In this document: piece after piece, positions 18,810 to 27,606 of the stretch
How positions within the stretch are numbered: the stretch's first letter is position 1
Layout of the letters: each line of letters starts with the position of its first letter
Source: Streptomyces eurythermus
GTDB lineage: Bacteria; Actinomycetota; Actinomycetes; Streptomycetales; Streptomycetaceae
Reading direction: 5' to 3'
Length of the DNA stretch: 64,000 nt
NCBI RefSeq assembly: GCF_014649115.1
Contig: NZ_BMSK01000005.1
Location: 62,001 to 126,000, forward strand
Notes under the pieces: generated by a model
Told to the model about the DNA's origin: nothing
Databases searched by the model: none
The model's input: the letters and a program-made list of their open reading frames with translations, nothing else
Program-made: the position numbers and the translations under genes

Positions 18810-19151
18810 ATGCCCGCCGACCACCCGCCCGCCGGCCATCTGGACGACGACGACTACCCCGCCTACACGATGGGCCGCGCCGCCGACCTGCTCGGCACCA
18901 CGCCCGCGTTCCTCAGGGCCGTCGGCGAGGCGGGGCTGATCACTCCCCTGCGCTCGGAGGGCGGCCACCGGCGGTACTCCCGCCGCCAGTTGCGCATCGC
19001 CGCCCGCGCCCGCGAACTGGTCGGCCAGGGCACCCCCGTCGAGGCCGCGTGCCGCATCATCGACCTCGAGGACCGGCTCGGCGAGGCGCTGCGGGACAAC
19101 GAGGAACTGCGCCGCCGGCCGGACGGGCCCGGCACCGGCGACGGCCGCTGA
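18810..19151 (+). CDS. MerR-family helix-turn-helix regulator
   Basis: This 113-aa protein carries a MerR-type winged helix: YTMGRAADLLGTTPAFLRAV, AGLITPLRSEGGHRRYSRRQ and the first dimer-helix residues. It lacks a long effector domain, ending in DLEDRLGEALRDNEELRRRP, a short coiled coil. MerR proteins of this small type are often found just upstream of cold-shock and helicase genes in Streptomyces (from memory). It reads in the same direction as the following cold-shock gene, with a palindrome in between that could be its site. Confidence 0.85.
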   Translation: MPADHPPAGHLDDDDYPAYTMGRAADLLGTTPAFLRAVGEAGLITPLRSEGGHRRYSRRQLRIAARARELVGQGTPVEAACRIIDLEDRLGEALRDNEELRRRPDGPGTGDGR

Positions 19152-19296
19152 TCACGGCTGAGCACGACCGCATATCTGTCCCCGCCACTGGAGAATTGCC
19201 CGCAGCGCGCCGAAAGGTTTTCCGACGGAGCCGCTCCAGAATATCGCCCCACCAGGACCGGGAGACAAAAAAGCTGGGTGCGTCGGGCCGGGCCGT

Positions 19297-19310
19297 GTTA
19301 TCGTGATAAC
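19297..19310. promoter_or_regulatory. Palindrome GTTATC-GT-GATAAC upstream of the cold-shock gene
   Basis: Two perfect 6-bp arms separated by GT sit in an unusually AT-rich patch about 110 nt before the cold-shock start codon. It is a candidate operator, perhaps for the adjacent MerR-type protein, overlapping the likely promoter. Confidence 0.5.
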
Positions 19311-19327
19311 AGTTGCAGTTTTGATTT

Positions 19328-19410
19328 CCCGGACTTTCCGGGCCCCTAAGGGGTGAATCATCGCGGCGACTCGGGATCCGCACAGTGCGGATCACGGCAT
19401 GCCCCTAGGG
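19328..19410 (+). promoter_or_regulatory. Structured 5' leader of the cold-shock gene
   Basis: Successive hairpins occur: CCCGG/CCGGG (19328-19342), CCCC-TAA-GGGG (19343-19353) and GATCCGCA-CAG-TGCGGATC (19375-19393). The ribosome site itself lies next to CCCTAGGG (19403-19410). CCCCTAAGGGG could alternatively pair with that segment, giving two exclusive folds. Long folded leaders that expose the start site in the cold are known for csp mRNAs; here this is inferred from the sequence. Confidence 0.5.
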
Positions 19411-19419
19411 AGATTCAAT

Positions 19420-19623
19420 ATGGCATCTGGCACCGTGAAGTGGTTCAACGCGGAAAAGGGCTTCGGCTTCATCGAGCAGGACGGCGGCGGCGCCGACGTG
19501 TTCGCGCACTACTCGAACATCGCCACCTCCGGCTTCCGCGAGCTTCAGGAAGGCCAGAAGGTTACCTTCGACGTCACGCAGGGCCAGAAGGGCCCGCAGG
19601 CCGAGAACATCGTTCCCGCCTGA
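19420..19623 (+). CDS. Cold-shock protein (CspA family)
   Basis: This 67-aa single cold-shock domain contains both RNA-binding motifs: [15 protein letters not shown] (RNP1, KGFGFI) and DVFAHYSNI (RNP2, VFAHY). Such proteins are RNA chaperones that melt structure at low temperature. The ATG at 19420 has GGGAG 6 nt upstream; the longer frame from 19399 has no such site. A terminator follows, then a DEAD-box helicase gene, a functional partner in RNA unwinding. Confidence 0.96.
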   Translation: MASGTVKWFNAEKGFGFIEQDGGGADVFAHYSNIATSGFRELQEGQKVTFDVTQGQKGPQAENIVPA

Positions 19624-19645
19624 CGCTGACGCGTTCTACGAGGTC

Positions 19646-19674
19646 GGGGCCCGCGCTCTTGGGGTGCGGGCCCC
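19646..19674 (+). terminator. Hairpin terminator after the cold-shock gene
   Basis: GGGGCCCGC (19646-19654) pairs perfectly with GCGGGCCCC (19666-19674) across an 11-nt loop. It lies 23 nt after the stop codon. There is no U tract, as is common in Streptomyces. Confidence 0.75.
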
Positions 19675-19838
19675 GGTCCGTTTGCCCGGCGGACGCCGGG
19701 CCCCTTTACCCGCCGACCGGCCCCTTTCCGGCCTTTCCGGCTCTTTCTTCGGCTCATTCTTGTGAATTCTGCCGCGGTTGCGTACCGCCGAAAGGAATTC
19801 CTCGACACGTGCCGTGCACATCGAGGAGGTTCCTCATC

Positions 19839-21341
19839 ATGAACCGCACCCGTCGTAGCCGTGGCGCCGCAGCCACCGGCGGCACCGGTCGCCGTACCGG
19901 CAACGACTCCGCTCCTTTCCGGTCCGCACGCAACACCACCCGCGCCAAGGGTTCCCAGGGACAGAACCAGGGAGCCCGCCGGGCACCCCGCGGTGAGTTC
20001 GCCCTGCCCGTCACCCTCACCGAGGCGCTGCCGCCGGTGGAGGACTTCGCCGACCTGGACCTGCCCGAGCCCCTGCGGGAGGCGCTGCGCGCCGAAGGCG
20101 TGACCGCGCCCTTCCCCATCCAGGCGGCGACGCTGCCGAACACGCTGGCCGGCCGGGACGTCCTGGGCCGCGGCCGCACCGGCTCGGGCAAGACCCTCGC
20201 CTTCGGACTCCCCCTGCTGGCCCGCCTGGCCGGACAGCGGGCCGAGCCCCGGCAGCCGCTCGCCCTGATCCTCGTACCCACCCGGGAACTGGCCCAGCAG
20301 GTCACCGAGGCCCTCGCCCCGTACGCGCGGGCACTGCGCCTGCGCTCGGTCACCGTGGTCGGCGGCATGTCGATCGGCCGCCAGACGTCCGCGCTGCGCG
20401 CCGGCGCCGAGATCGTCGTGGCGACCCCCGGACGCCTCAAGGACATCATCGACCGCGGCGGCTGCCGGCTGGACCGCGTGTCCGTCACCGTCCTCGACGA
20501 GGCCGACCAGATGACCGACATGGGCTTCCTGCCCCAGGTCACCGCCCTGCTCGACCAGGTCCGCCCGGACGGCCAGCGGCTGCTGTTCTCCGCCACCCTG
20601 GACCGCAACATCGACCTCCTGGTGCGCCGGTACCTGCACGACCCCGTCGTGCACTCGGTCGACCCGTCGGCGGGCGCGGTCACCACGATGGAACACCACC
20701 TGCTGCACGTCCACGACGACGACAAGCACACCGCCGCCACCGAGATCGCCGCCCGCGACGGCCGGGTGATCATGTTCCTGGACACCAAGCACGCGGCGGA
20801 GCGGCTGGCCAAGCACCTGCTGTCGGTCGGCGTACGGGCCTCGGCGCTGCACGGCGGCAAGTCCCAGCCGCAGCGCACCCGCACCCTCGCCCAGTTCAAG
20901 GACGGCCATGTCACGGCCCTGGTGGCCACCAACGTCGCCGCCCGCGGCCTGCACATCGACGACATCGACCTCGTGGTGAACGTCGACCCGCCCGCCGACC
21001 ACAAGGACTACCTGCACCGCGGCGGCCGTACCGCCCGCGCCGGCAAGTCCGGCACGGTCGTCACCCTCGTGCTGCCGCACCAGCGGCGCGCGGTGGACCG
21101 CCTCATGAGCACCGCGGGCATCACCGCCCGCACCACCCGCGTGCGCCCGGGCGAGCCCGAGCTGAACCGGATCACCGGCGCCCGCACCCCCTCGGGCGTG
21201 CCCGTCACCGTCACCGTGCCGGCCGCCGAACGCCCCCAGCGCACCGGCGCCGCCGGGGCCGGCGGGCGTGGCCGGTCCCGGCGGGGCCGGGGAGCCCGGC
21301 GCGCGCCGTCCGGGCGTCCCGCCGCCGAGGGGAGCCGCTGA
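19839..21341 (+). CDS. DEAD-box ATP-dependent RNA helicase
   Basis: The ATG at 19839 follows a very strong ribosome site (GAGGAGGT) and gives 500 aa. All core motifs are present: Q motif PFPIQ, motif I GRTGSGKT, Ia PTRELAQQV, II DEAD (VLDEADQM), III SAT, and VI HRGGRTARAG. The N-terminal ~45 residues and the C-terminal tail (GGRGRSRRGRGARRAP) are basic and probably RNA-binding. Together with the preceding cold-shock gene it suggests a cold or RNA-structure stress pair. Length is typical of RhlE-like bacterial helicases. Confidence 0.95.
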   Translation: MNRTRRSRGAAATGGTGRRTGNDSAPFRSARNTTRAKGSQGQNQGARRAPRGEFALPVTLTEALPPVEDFADLDLPEPLREALRAEGVTAPFPIQAATLPNTLAGRDVLGRGRTGSGKTLAFGLPLLARLAGQRAEPRQPLALILVPTRELAQQVTEALAPYARALRLRSVTVVGGMSIGRQTSALRAGAEIVVATPGRLKDIIDRGGCRLDRVSVTVLDEADQMTDMGFLPQVTALLDQVRPDGQRLLFSATLDRNIDLLVRRYLHDPVVHSVDPSAGAVTTMEHHLLHVHDDDKHTAATEIAARDGRVIMFLDTKHAAERLAKHLLSVGVRASALHGGKSQPQRTRTLAQFKDGHVTALVATNVAARGLHIDDIDLVVNVDPPADHKDYLHRGGRTARAGKSGTVVTLVLPHQRRAVDRLMSTAGITARTTRVRPGEPELNRITGARTPSGVPVTVTVPAAERPQRTGAAGAGGRGRSRRGRGARRAPSGRPAAEGSR

Positions 21342-21423
21342 CCCGCTCCGACCCCGTGACCGCCGGGCGGCACCCCGCCCCCGGCGGCCCCACCCCCACC
21401 CCGACCGCTCCGCTGGAGGCACC

Positions 21424-21723
21424 ATGCGCTGTGTCATCGCCCGTTTCCCCTTCGACCTGACCAAGTCCGAGGTCGAGCAGTCGATGGAGGGCGTCTCCCC
21501 CGAGCCCGCCGTCGGCGTCTGCGTGACCGTCGGCAGCCGGGTCTACCCGGTCAAGCAGGTCGGGCAGGTCATCACCGGACAGGACCGCCGCGACTTCACG
21601 GCGGCCGAGGTGAGCCGGGCGCTGACCAGGCTCGGCTTCACCTGCCACGAGGCCGCGGCCCCCCGCCCGCCGGAGCACCGCGAGCCCTCGGCGCTGCCCT
21701 GGGCGGAGACCCCGCTGGCCTAG
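21424..21723 (+). CDS. Conserved small protein of unknown function after the helicase
   Basis: This 99-aa protein begins MRCVIARFPFDLTKSEVEQS and continues GVSPEPAVGVCVTVGSRVYP and VITGQDRRDFTAAEVSRALT. It has a compact alpha/beta composition, with no signal peptide or metal motif. I recall similar proteins beside cold-shock/helicase genes in Streptomyces, but no function. It starts 82 nt after the helicase and is probably co-transcribed. The ATG was chosen because the clear N-terminal pattern starts there. Confidence 0.75.
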   Translation: MRCVIARFPFDLTKSEVEQSMEGVSPEPAVGVCVTVGSRVYPVKQVGQVITGQDRRDFTAAEVSRALTRLGFTCHEAAAPRPPEHREPSALPWAETPLA

Positions 21724-21790
21724 CGGCCCCACACCGGCGCCACGACGCAAACGGGCGGCCGCGAGGCCCGTCCGGGACGGGATCGTACGC

Positions 21791-22264
21791 ATGGACAGGA
21801 ACGGAAACCCGGCCGGGCACCACCCGCCGGCCGGGGCGCACACCTACCGGATGCCCCTTCCCCGGCTCACCCTGACCCCGGACGGCGGCCACGGCCCGCT
21901 GGACGGCGCCTGGTGGCCCCGCTGCGACGCGCTGGAACTGGAACTGCCGGCCCTGGCCGGCGCCCTGGCCGCGGGACTCGGCACGGTCGTCCACGTCACC
22001 GTGGACACCGCCGCCTGGCCCGACGTCCCGCACCGGGTGCCGGCCCCCGGCCACCTCATCCTGGTCTCCCTGTCGGCCGTCGACACCGAGGCGCACACCA
22101 TCCTCCTGGACACCGGCACCGGCGAGCGGCGGGAACTGCTTGTCGTTCCGCCCGGCGAACCCGCCGACGCGGCACGCTGGCTGCTGACCACCGCCGCCGA
22201 TCCCTGCAACGCCCTGTCCGCCCCGCACATGCTGGCGTTCGCCGACGCCACCTGGGAGCGGTGA
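21791..22264 (+). CDS. DUF5994 family protein
   Basis: This 157-aa protein has the DUF5994 signature PRLTLTPDGGHGPLDGAWWP RC... near residues 24-45, and later HLILVSLSAVDTEAHTILLD and an Ala-rich helix ending FADATWER. Function of the family is unknown; many copies occur per Streptomyces genome. A start at the second ATG (MPLPRLTL) is possible. Transcribed with its neighbours, 67 nt after the previous gene. Confidence 0.8.
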   Translation: MDRNGNPAGHHPPAGAHTYRMPLPRLTLTPDGGHGPLDGAWWPRCDALELELPALAGALAAGLGTVVHVTVDTAAWPDVPHRVPAPGHLILVSLSAVDTEAHTILLDTGTGERRELLVVPPGEPADAARWLLTTAADPCNALSAPHMLAFADATWER

Positions 22265-22370
22265 GGCGCCCGGTACGCATCCCGGGAGCCGGGCCGGGTA
22301 CCCGGCGGTCGCCGAAGCCCGGGCTCTGGCGCACAGAGCCGAAGCGACAGGAGTCGGAGGCCGGAAGACA

Positions 22371-23384
22371 ATGCCTGCTCCGGCACGCACCACCACGGCC
22401 GACCCGCGGCAGCGCCGCCGTACCGCGGCCCGCTCCGCCCGCCCGCGGAGCCGGGTCCCCGAAACCGGCGACGAGGCCGATCTGCTCGGCCAGTACCTGA
22501 ACCAGATCGCCGCGACCCCCCTGCTCGACGCCGAGGACGAGGTACGCCTCGGCGGACTCATCGACGCCGGCCAGTACGCCGCCGGGGAACTGGAGCGGGA
22601 CGACGCGCACCGTCTCCCGGCGCACCGGCGTCAGGAGCTGGAGGCTGCCGTACGGGACGGCCGGCACGCCAAGGACCACATGATCCGGGCCAATCTGCGG
22701 CTCGTGGTGTCGATCGCCAAACGGCACGCCCACCGCGGGGTGCCCCTGCTGGACCTGATCCAGGAGGGCAACCTCGGGCTGATGCGGGCCGTGGAGAAGT
22801 TCGACCACACCAAGGGCTTCAAGTTCTCCACGTACGCCACCTGGTGGATCCGCCAGGCGATCGAGCGGGGCCTCGCCCAGCACGCCCGTACCGTCCGGCT
22901 GCCGATGCACGTCGTCGAGCAGCTGCAGAAGCTGGCGAAGGTCGAGCGGCAGCTCCAGCTGCGCATCGGCCACGAGCCGACGGACGACGAGGTCGCGCGG
23001 GAGAGCGGCCTCGCCGAGGACCGGGTCGCCTGGCTGCGCCGGGTCGGCCGGCAGACGATCAGCCTGGACACGCCCGTGGACGACACCGGCGAGACCGTGG
23101 TCGGCGACCTCATCCCGGCCACCGACGTCCTCCAGGCGCCCCAGGTCGCCGAGTACCGGGCGCTCGCCGAGGACCTCAGGGACGCGCTGGGCGTGCTGGC
23201 CCCGCGCGAGGCCATGATCCTCAGCCTGCGCTACGGCCTGCACGACGGGCACCCGCGCACCCTGCAACAGGTGGCCGAGCAGGTCGGCCTGACCCGGGAA
23301 CGCGTCCGCCAGCTGGAGAAGGAATCACTCGGCCGGCTGCGGGCCCCCGAGACGGGCGAGCGCCTGCTCGACTGGGCGGGCTGA
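22371..23384 (+). CDS. Group-2 sigma-70 factor (HrdC/HrdD-like)
   Basis: This 337-aa sigma factor has region 1.2 (DLLGQYLNQIAATPLLDAED), a very well conserved region 2 (NLRLVVSIAKRHAHRGVPLL, then FSTYATWWIRQAIERGL), region 3 and region 4.2 (QQVAEQVGLTRERVRQLEKE). It lacks the long acidic N-terminus of the principal factor HrdB. Size and sequence fit the non-essential Hrd group of Streptomyces (HrdA, HrdC, HrdD); which one cannot be decided. It would direct RNA polymerase to housekeeping-like promoters under particular conditions. Confidence 0.93.
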   Translation: MPAPARTTTADPRQRRRTAARSARPRSRVPETGDEADLLGQYLNQIAATPLLDAEDEVRLGGLIDAGQYAAGELERDDAHRLPAHRRQELEAAVRDGRHAKDHMIRANLRLVVSIAKRHAHRGVPLLDLIQEGNLGLMRAVEKFDHTKGFKFSTYATWWIRQAIERGLAQHARTVRLPMHVVEQLQKLAKVERQLQLRIGHEPTDDEVARESGLAEDRVAWLRRVGRQTISLDTPVDDTGETVVGDLIPATDVLQAPQVAEYRALAEDLRDALGVLAPREAMILSLRYGLHDGHPRTLQQVAEQVGLTRERVRQLEKESLGRLRAPETGERLLDWAG

Positions 23385-23415
23385 CCGCACCCGCCCCCTG
23401 GTCCACGCGTCCGGG

Positions 23416-24687
23416 TCAGCCCGTGAAGAACGCCTTGTCGAGCGCGACGGCCCGCAGCAGCTCCAGGCCCAGCGCGGGCCGGGGCCGGGTCACCGGGCCG
23501 GCCTCGGCGTAGGAGTTCACCTCGCGGGCCACCACCCGCCGGCCGTCCGGGTACAGCACGTCGACCTGCCACACCTGGGCCGAGCCGCCCTTCTCCGACC
23601 GTCCCCGGACCGTCTTGACGCGGGTGCCGTCGCCCAGCGCCTCGGACCGGCAGTCACCGGCCACCCCGGCGCAGCCCATGTGCCCGGCCAGGGCGTCGGC
23701 CATGTCGTACTGCGCGTCGGCCTCGACCATGTTCCGGCCGTGGCCGTCGTCGTAGACCAGCTGGACCAGCCCGTCGTCGGCGTTCAGGTCGGAGACGGTG
23801 CCGCCGTGGGGCAGGTGGGACTTCAGCACCCGGGTCATGCGGTCGCCGGGTACCGCCTCGACGCCGGTGGCGGGGGCGCGCGGCGGGGTGGGCAGCGCGG
23901 CGAGCGCGCTGTCCCAGCGGGGGCTGCGCGCGATGGCGGACAGCTCGGCGAGGGACAGCAGCGGATCGGCCGTGCCGGACGCCTCCTTCTCCCCGCCGCC
24001 GGCGAACTCCTGCACCGTCACCTCGGCGCCGTCGGCGGCGGTCAGCACGGCGTACCAGCGCTTCTGGCCGGTGTCCCGGCTGGGGTAGGTGAACGACTTG
24101 ACGGTGGTGAGCACGGATCCGCCGGGGAGCTTCTCGGTGGCGCACCGGTCGTAGGGGCGCACCTGCACCGGCAGACAGCCGCCCTGGCCCTGCTGGTCGG
24201 CGGGGACACCGGGGGTCGGCCGGGTGAGGGTCACGTCCAGGGCGGTGCTGCCCCGCGCGGTGGTGTAGGTGAGCTTGGCCATCGGCCAGACGATGTCGTC
24301 ACCCGCGCTGCCGTCCCGGCCGGTGGCGGCGGAGACGGTGCCGCCGGGCGGGAGCAGTCCGGAGAGCGTGCGGACCATCTCCGCGCCGCTGGGCGGCGCG
24401 GGCTTCGGGGACGCCGGCTGCCCGGTGACACGGGCCTGGGTGCCGGTGCGCAGCCGCTCCGGGGTGCCGTCGCCGTGCCCGCCGAGCGGGACCGCGGCCA
24501 GCAGCCCGCCGCCCGCCGCGACCACGGCGGCGGCCGCGGCGGTGATACGGACGGCGGCGGCCAGCCGCTTGCGGCGGCCCCGGCCGACGGAGCGCCGCAC
24601 CAGGTCGGCGGAGGGAGGCGGGAACTCGCCGGCCGTCCGGCGCAGCGCGCGGGCCAGCCCGGTCTCGAAGTCCTCGTCGCGGGACAT
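23416..24687 (-). CDS. Membrane-anchored protein, probable partner of the adjacent sigma factor
   Basis: This 423-aa protein has a short cytoplasmic N-terminus (MSRDEDFETGLARALRRTAG, then LVRRSVGRGRRKR), one transmembrane helix (about 45-67) and a large extracytoplasmic part. Two segments there look internally related (MVRTLSGLLPPGGTVSAATG and MTRVLKSHLPHGGTVSDLNA). It follows the SigE-family sigma gene by 57 nt on the same strand, the usual place for an anti-sigma or sensor. It has no zinc-type anti-sigma motif (HxxxCxxC), so anti-sigma activity is inferred from context only. Confidence 0.7.
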   Translation of the reverse strand: MSRDEDFETGLARALRRTAGEFPPPSADLVRRSVGRGRRKRLAAAVRITAAAAAVVAAGGGLLAAVPLGGHGDGTPERLRTGTQARVTGQPASPKPAPPSGAEMVRTLSGLLPPGGTVSAATGRDGSAGDDIVWPMAKLTYTTARGSTALDVTLTRPTPGVPADQQGQGGCLPVQVRPYDRCATEKLPGGSVLTTVKSFTYPSRDTGQKRWYAVLTAADGAEVTVQEFAGGGEKEASGTADPLLSLAELSAIARSPRWDSALAALPTPPRAPATGVEAVPGDRMTRVLKSHLPHGGTVSDLNADDGLVQLVYDDGHGRNMVEADAQYDMADALAGHMGCAGVAGDCRSEALGDGTRVKTVRGRSEKGGSAQVWQVDVLYPDGRRVVAREVNSYAEAGPVTRPRPALGLELLRAVALDKAFFTG

Positions 24688-24744
24688 GCTGGGTCTCCGT
24701 TCTTCACGTCGGCCGCGGCGCCGGGCGCCGGCGGGCCGCGCTCG

Positions 24745-25242
24745 TCAGGTGGTCAGGTCGGCCAGCTCGGTGCCGAGCACATCGCGCAGCCGCCGCAGGG
24801 CCCGGGTGCTCCGGGTGCGGACGACGCCCGGTGACAACCGCAGCGCCCGCGCGGTCTCCTCCACCGAGCGGTCCTCCCAGTAGCGCAGCACCAGCACCGC
24901 GCGATCCCGGGCCGTCAGCCGCGCCAGCCCGTCCAGCAGGGCCATCCGCAGCTCGGCGTCCGGCGCCGGTCCGGCCGTGTCGGGCATCCGGTCGCTGGGG
25001 CGCTCGGTGGAGCTGCGGCGCCGGCGCTGGGAGACGAAGGTGCGCACCAGCACGGTGTCGGCGTAGGCGACCGGGGACTGGGCGCGGTTGATCCGCCGCC
25101 ACGAGCGGTACATCTTGGCGAGGGTCTCCTGGACCAGGTCCTCGGCGAGGTGCCAGTCGCCGGTGAGCAGGCAGGCCGTCCGGAACAGCGGCCCGCTGCG
25201 GGCGACGGCGAACTCCAGGTAGTCCGCGGGTGCTTCCCTCAC
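24745..25242 (-). CDS. SigE-family (ECF-like) RNA polymerase sigma factor
   Basis: This 165-aa protein has sigma region 2 ([30 protein letters not shown]) and region 4 ([20 protein letters not shown], then [19 protein letters not shown]), with no other domain. It matches the actinobacterial SigE-family group, usually paired with a membrane protein, here the next gene. It is divergent from the cytochrome oxidase gene. A palindrome and repeated TTACAC motifs lie in its upstream region. Confidence 0.92.
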   Translation of the reverse strand: MREAPADYLEFAVARSGPLFRTACLLTGDWHLAEDLVQETLAKMYRSWRRINRAQSPVAYADTVLVRTFVSQRRRRSSTERPSDRMPDTAGPAPDAELRMALLDGLARLTARDRAVLVLRYWEDRSVEETARALRLSPGVVRTRSTRALRRLRDVLGTELADLTT

Positions 25243-25310
25243 CGTGTGTCCTCTCGTGGCCGGCTTCGTCTCTTACACGCGGTGGGGGTGCGCTCGCGTT
25301 ACACCCGGGA

Positions 25311-25324
25311 CGGAACCGGTTCCG
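25311..25324. promoter_or_regulatory. 14-bp palindrome between the sigma gene and ctaD
   Basis: CGGAACCGGTTCCG is a perfect inverted repeat about 70 bp before the sigma start and 190 bp before ctaD. On the minus strand GGAACC resembles an ECF -35 element. It could serve autoregulation of the sigma factor or be a repressor site. Confidence 0.4.
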
Positions 25325-25515
25325 CCACCGCCTTCCCGGGCCCCTCCCGGCAAGGTTCGCCGTGCGGTGCGCTGCTGCGTCCGGGTGTATCGCTCACCCG
25401 GACGGCCGTACATCGGCCGCTCGGGGACCCCCCGGGGCGCGTCGAGGCGGTGAGGATGGCGGGTGGACCGCCGTCACGGCACGGGCGGACGCGAGCATCG
25501 GGAGACGGACGACTT

Positions 25516-27237
25516 GTGAGCATCCTGAACGAACCCCAGGGCGGTGGCGCGGCGGCCGAGGACTCGTACGAGAACGAGCTGCCGGTCCGGCGCAAGCAGC
25601 CCGGCAATGTCGTGGTGAAGTGGCTGACGACCACCGACCACAAGACGATCGGCACCCTGTATCTGACGACGTCGTTCGCGTTCTTCCTGGTCGGCGGGGT
25701 GATGGCGCTGCTCATGCGCGCCGAGCTGGCCCGTCCGGGCCTGCAGATCATCTCCAACGAACAGTTCAACCAGATGTTCACGATGCACGGCACCGTGATG
25801 CTGCTGATGTTCGCCACCCCGCTGTTCGCCGGGTTCACCAACTGGATCATGCCGCTGCAGATCGGCGCGCCCGACGTCGCCTTCCCCCGGCTGAACATGT
25901 TCGCCTACTGGCTGTACCTGTTCGGCTCGCTCATCGCCGTCGGCGGCTTCCTCACCGCGAACGGCGCGGCCGACTTCGGCTGGTTCGCCTACACCCCGCT
26001 GTCGGACGCCACCCGCACCCCCGGGCTCGGCGGCAACCTGTGGATCCTGGGCCTGGCCTTCTCCGGTTTCGGCACGATCCTCGGCGCCGTCAACTTCATC
26101 ACCACGATCATCTGCATGCGCGCCCCCGGCATGACCATGTTCCGGATGCCGATCTTCACCTGGAACGTGCTGCTGACCGGTGTGCTGGTCCTGCTGGCCT
26201 TCCCGGTGCTGGCCGCCGCCCTGTTCGCGCTGGCGGCCGACCGCATCTTCGGCGCCCACGTCTACGACCCGGCCAACGGCGGGCCCCTGCTGTGGCAGCA
26301 CCTGTTCTGGTTCTTCGGGCATCCCGAGGTGTACATCATCGCCCTGCCGTTCTTCGGGATCGTCACCGAGGTCATCCCGGTCTTCGCCCGCAAGCCGATC
26401 TTCGGCTACATGGGCCTGGTCGCCGCGACGATCGCGATCGCCGGTCTGTCCGTCACGGTGTGGGCCCACCACATGTACGTCACCGGCGGGGTGCTGCTGC
26501 CGTTCTTCTCCTTCATGACCTTCCTGATCGCCGTGCCGACCGGGGTGAAGTTCTTCAACTGGATCGGCACGATGTGGAAGGGCAGCCTCTCCTTCGAGAC
26601 ACCGATGCTGTGGGCGGCCGGCTTCCTCGTGACGTTCCTCTTCGGCGGGCTGACCGGCGTCATCCTCGCCTCGCCGCCCATGGACTTCCACGTCTCCGAC
26701 ACGTACTTCGTCGTCGCCCACTTCCACTACGTCGTCTTCGGCACGGTCGTCTTCGCGATGTTCGCCGGATTCCACTTCTGGTGGCCCAAGTTCACCGGGA
26801 AGATGCTCGACGAACGCCTCGGCAAGATCACCTTCTGGACCCTGTTCGTCGGCTTCCACGGCACCTTCCTGGTCCAGCACTGGCTGGGCGCCGAGGGCAT
26901 GCCGCGCCGGTACCCCGACTACCTGGCCTCCGACGGCTTCACCGCGCTGAACACCCTGTCCTCCATCAGCTCCTTCCTGCTGGGCCTGTCGATGCTGCCG
27001 TTCCTCTACAACGTGTGGAAGACCGCGAGGTTCGGCACCCCGGTCGGCGTGGACGACCCGTGGGGCTACGGCCGCTCCCTGGAGTGGGCCACCTCCTGCC
27101 CGCCGCCCCGGCACAACTTCGTCACCCTGCCCCGTATCCGCAGCGAGTCCCCGGCCTTCGACCTGCACCACCCGGACATCGCGGCGCGGGAGCAGGAGGG
27201 CTACGAGATCGCCACCGGCGACCGGCCCCGCGGATGA
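25516..27237 (+). CDS. ctaD: Cytochrome c oxidase subunit I (aa3 type)
   Basis: This 573-aa polytopic protein carries the haem-copper core: the haem ligand region [16 protein letters not shown], the Cu-B histidine and cross-linked Tyr segment [17 protein letters not shown], the paired histidines VWAHHMYV and the haem ligands [11 protein letters not shown]. It is the catalytic subunit that reduces O2 and pumps protons. The GTG at 25516 has GGGAGACGG upstream. No genes for subunits II, III or the bc1 complex are nearby, so this is probably a second paralogue. The next gene overlaps by 4 nt. Confidence 0.96.
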   Translation: MSILNEPQGGGAAAEDSYENELPVRRKQPGNVVVKWLTTTDHKTIGTLYLTTSFAFFLVGGVMALLMRAELARPGLQIISNEQFNQMFTMHGTVMLLMFATPLFAGFTNWIMPLQIGAPDVAFPRLNMFAYWLYLFGSLIAVGGFLTANGAADFGWFAYTPLSDATRTPGLGGNLWILGLAFSGFGTILGAVNFITTIICMRAPGMTMFRMPIFTWNVLLTGVLVLLAFPVLAAALFALAADRIFGAHVYDPANGGPLLWQHLFWFFGHPEVYIIALPFFGIVTEVIPVFARKPIFGYMGLVAATIAIAGLSVTVWAHHMYVTGGVLLPFFSFMTFLIAVPTGVKFFNWIGTMWKGSLSFETPMLWAAGFLVTFLFGGLTGVILASPPMDFHVSDTYFVVAHFHYVVFGTVVFAMFAGFHFWWPKFTGKMLDERLGKITFWTLFVGFHGTFLVQHWLGAEGMPRRYPDYLASDGFTALNTLSSISSFLLGLSMLPFLYNVWKTARFGTPVGVDDPWGYGRSLEWATSCPPPRHNFVTLPRIRSESPAFDLHHPDIAAREQEGYEIATGDRPRG

Positions 27238-27584
27238 GCGGCCTGCGCAAGCGGGGGACCGGAGCGGGCGGCGACCTCGGCAACGAGGTCGAGGGCTACC
27301 TGCTGTGGCAGGCCCGGGTCGCGGAGGCGGAGCGGCGCGCCCGCGAGTTCACCGGCCCCCTGGACTGGCTGACGACGGCCCAGCGCGAGGAGATCGAGCG
27401 GCAGTACACCGCCGACAGCCTGCGCCGGGCCCGCGCCGACCTCGAGCGCGTCGCCGCCCGGTGCGTGTCCCTGCGGGCCGAGTACGAGCACCGCTACCGG
27501 CAACTGCGGCAGCGCTGCCTGGCCGTGGTGCTCGCGGTGTGCGCGGGCTGCACCGCGCTGACCGCGCTGATGCTCGCCCTGTGA
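27234..27584 (+). CDS. Small membrane protein coupled to ctaD
   Basis: The ATG overlaps the ctaD stop (ATGA) and gives 116 aa. A charged helical, probably coiled-coil, region ([20 protein letters not shown], then [11 protein letters not shown]) precedes one C-terminal transmembrane helix ([20 protein letters not shown]). Tail-anchored topology is likely. It could be an oxidase accessory subunit, judged only from coupling to ctaD. I do not recognise a named family. Confidence 0.75.
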   Translation: MSGLRKRGTGAGGDLGNEVEGYLLWQARVAEAERRAREFTGPLDWLTTAQREEIERQYTADSLRRARADLERVAARCVSLRAEYEHRYRQLRQRCLAVVLAVCAGCTALTALMLAL

Positions 27585-27606
27585 CCCCCGCCGCGCCCCG
27601 GCCGCC

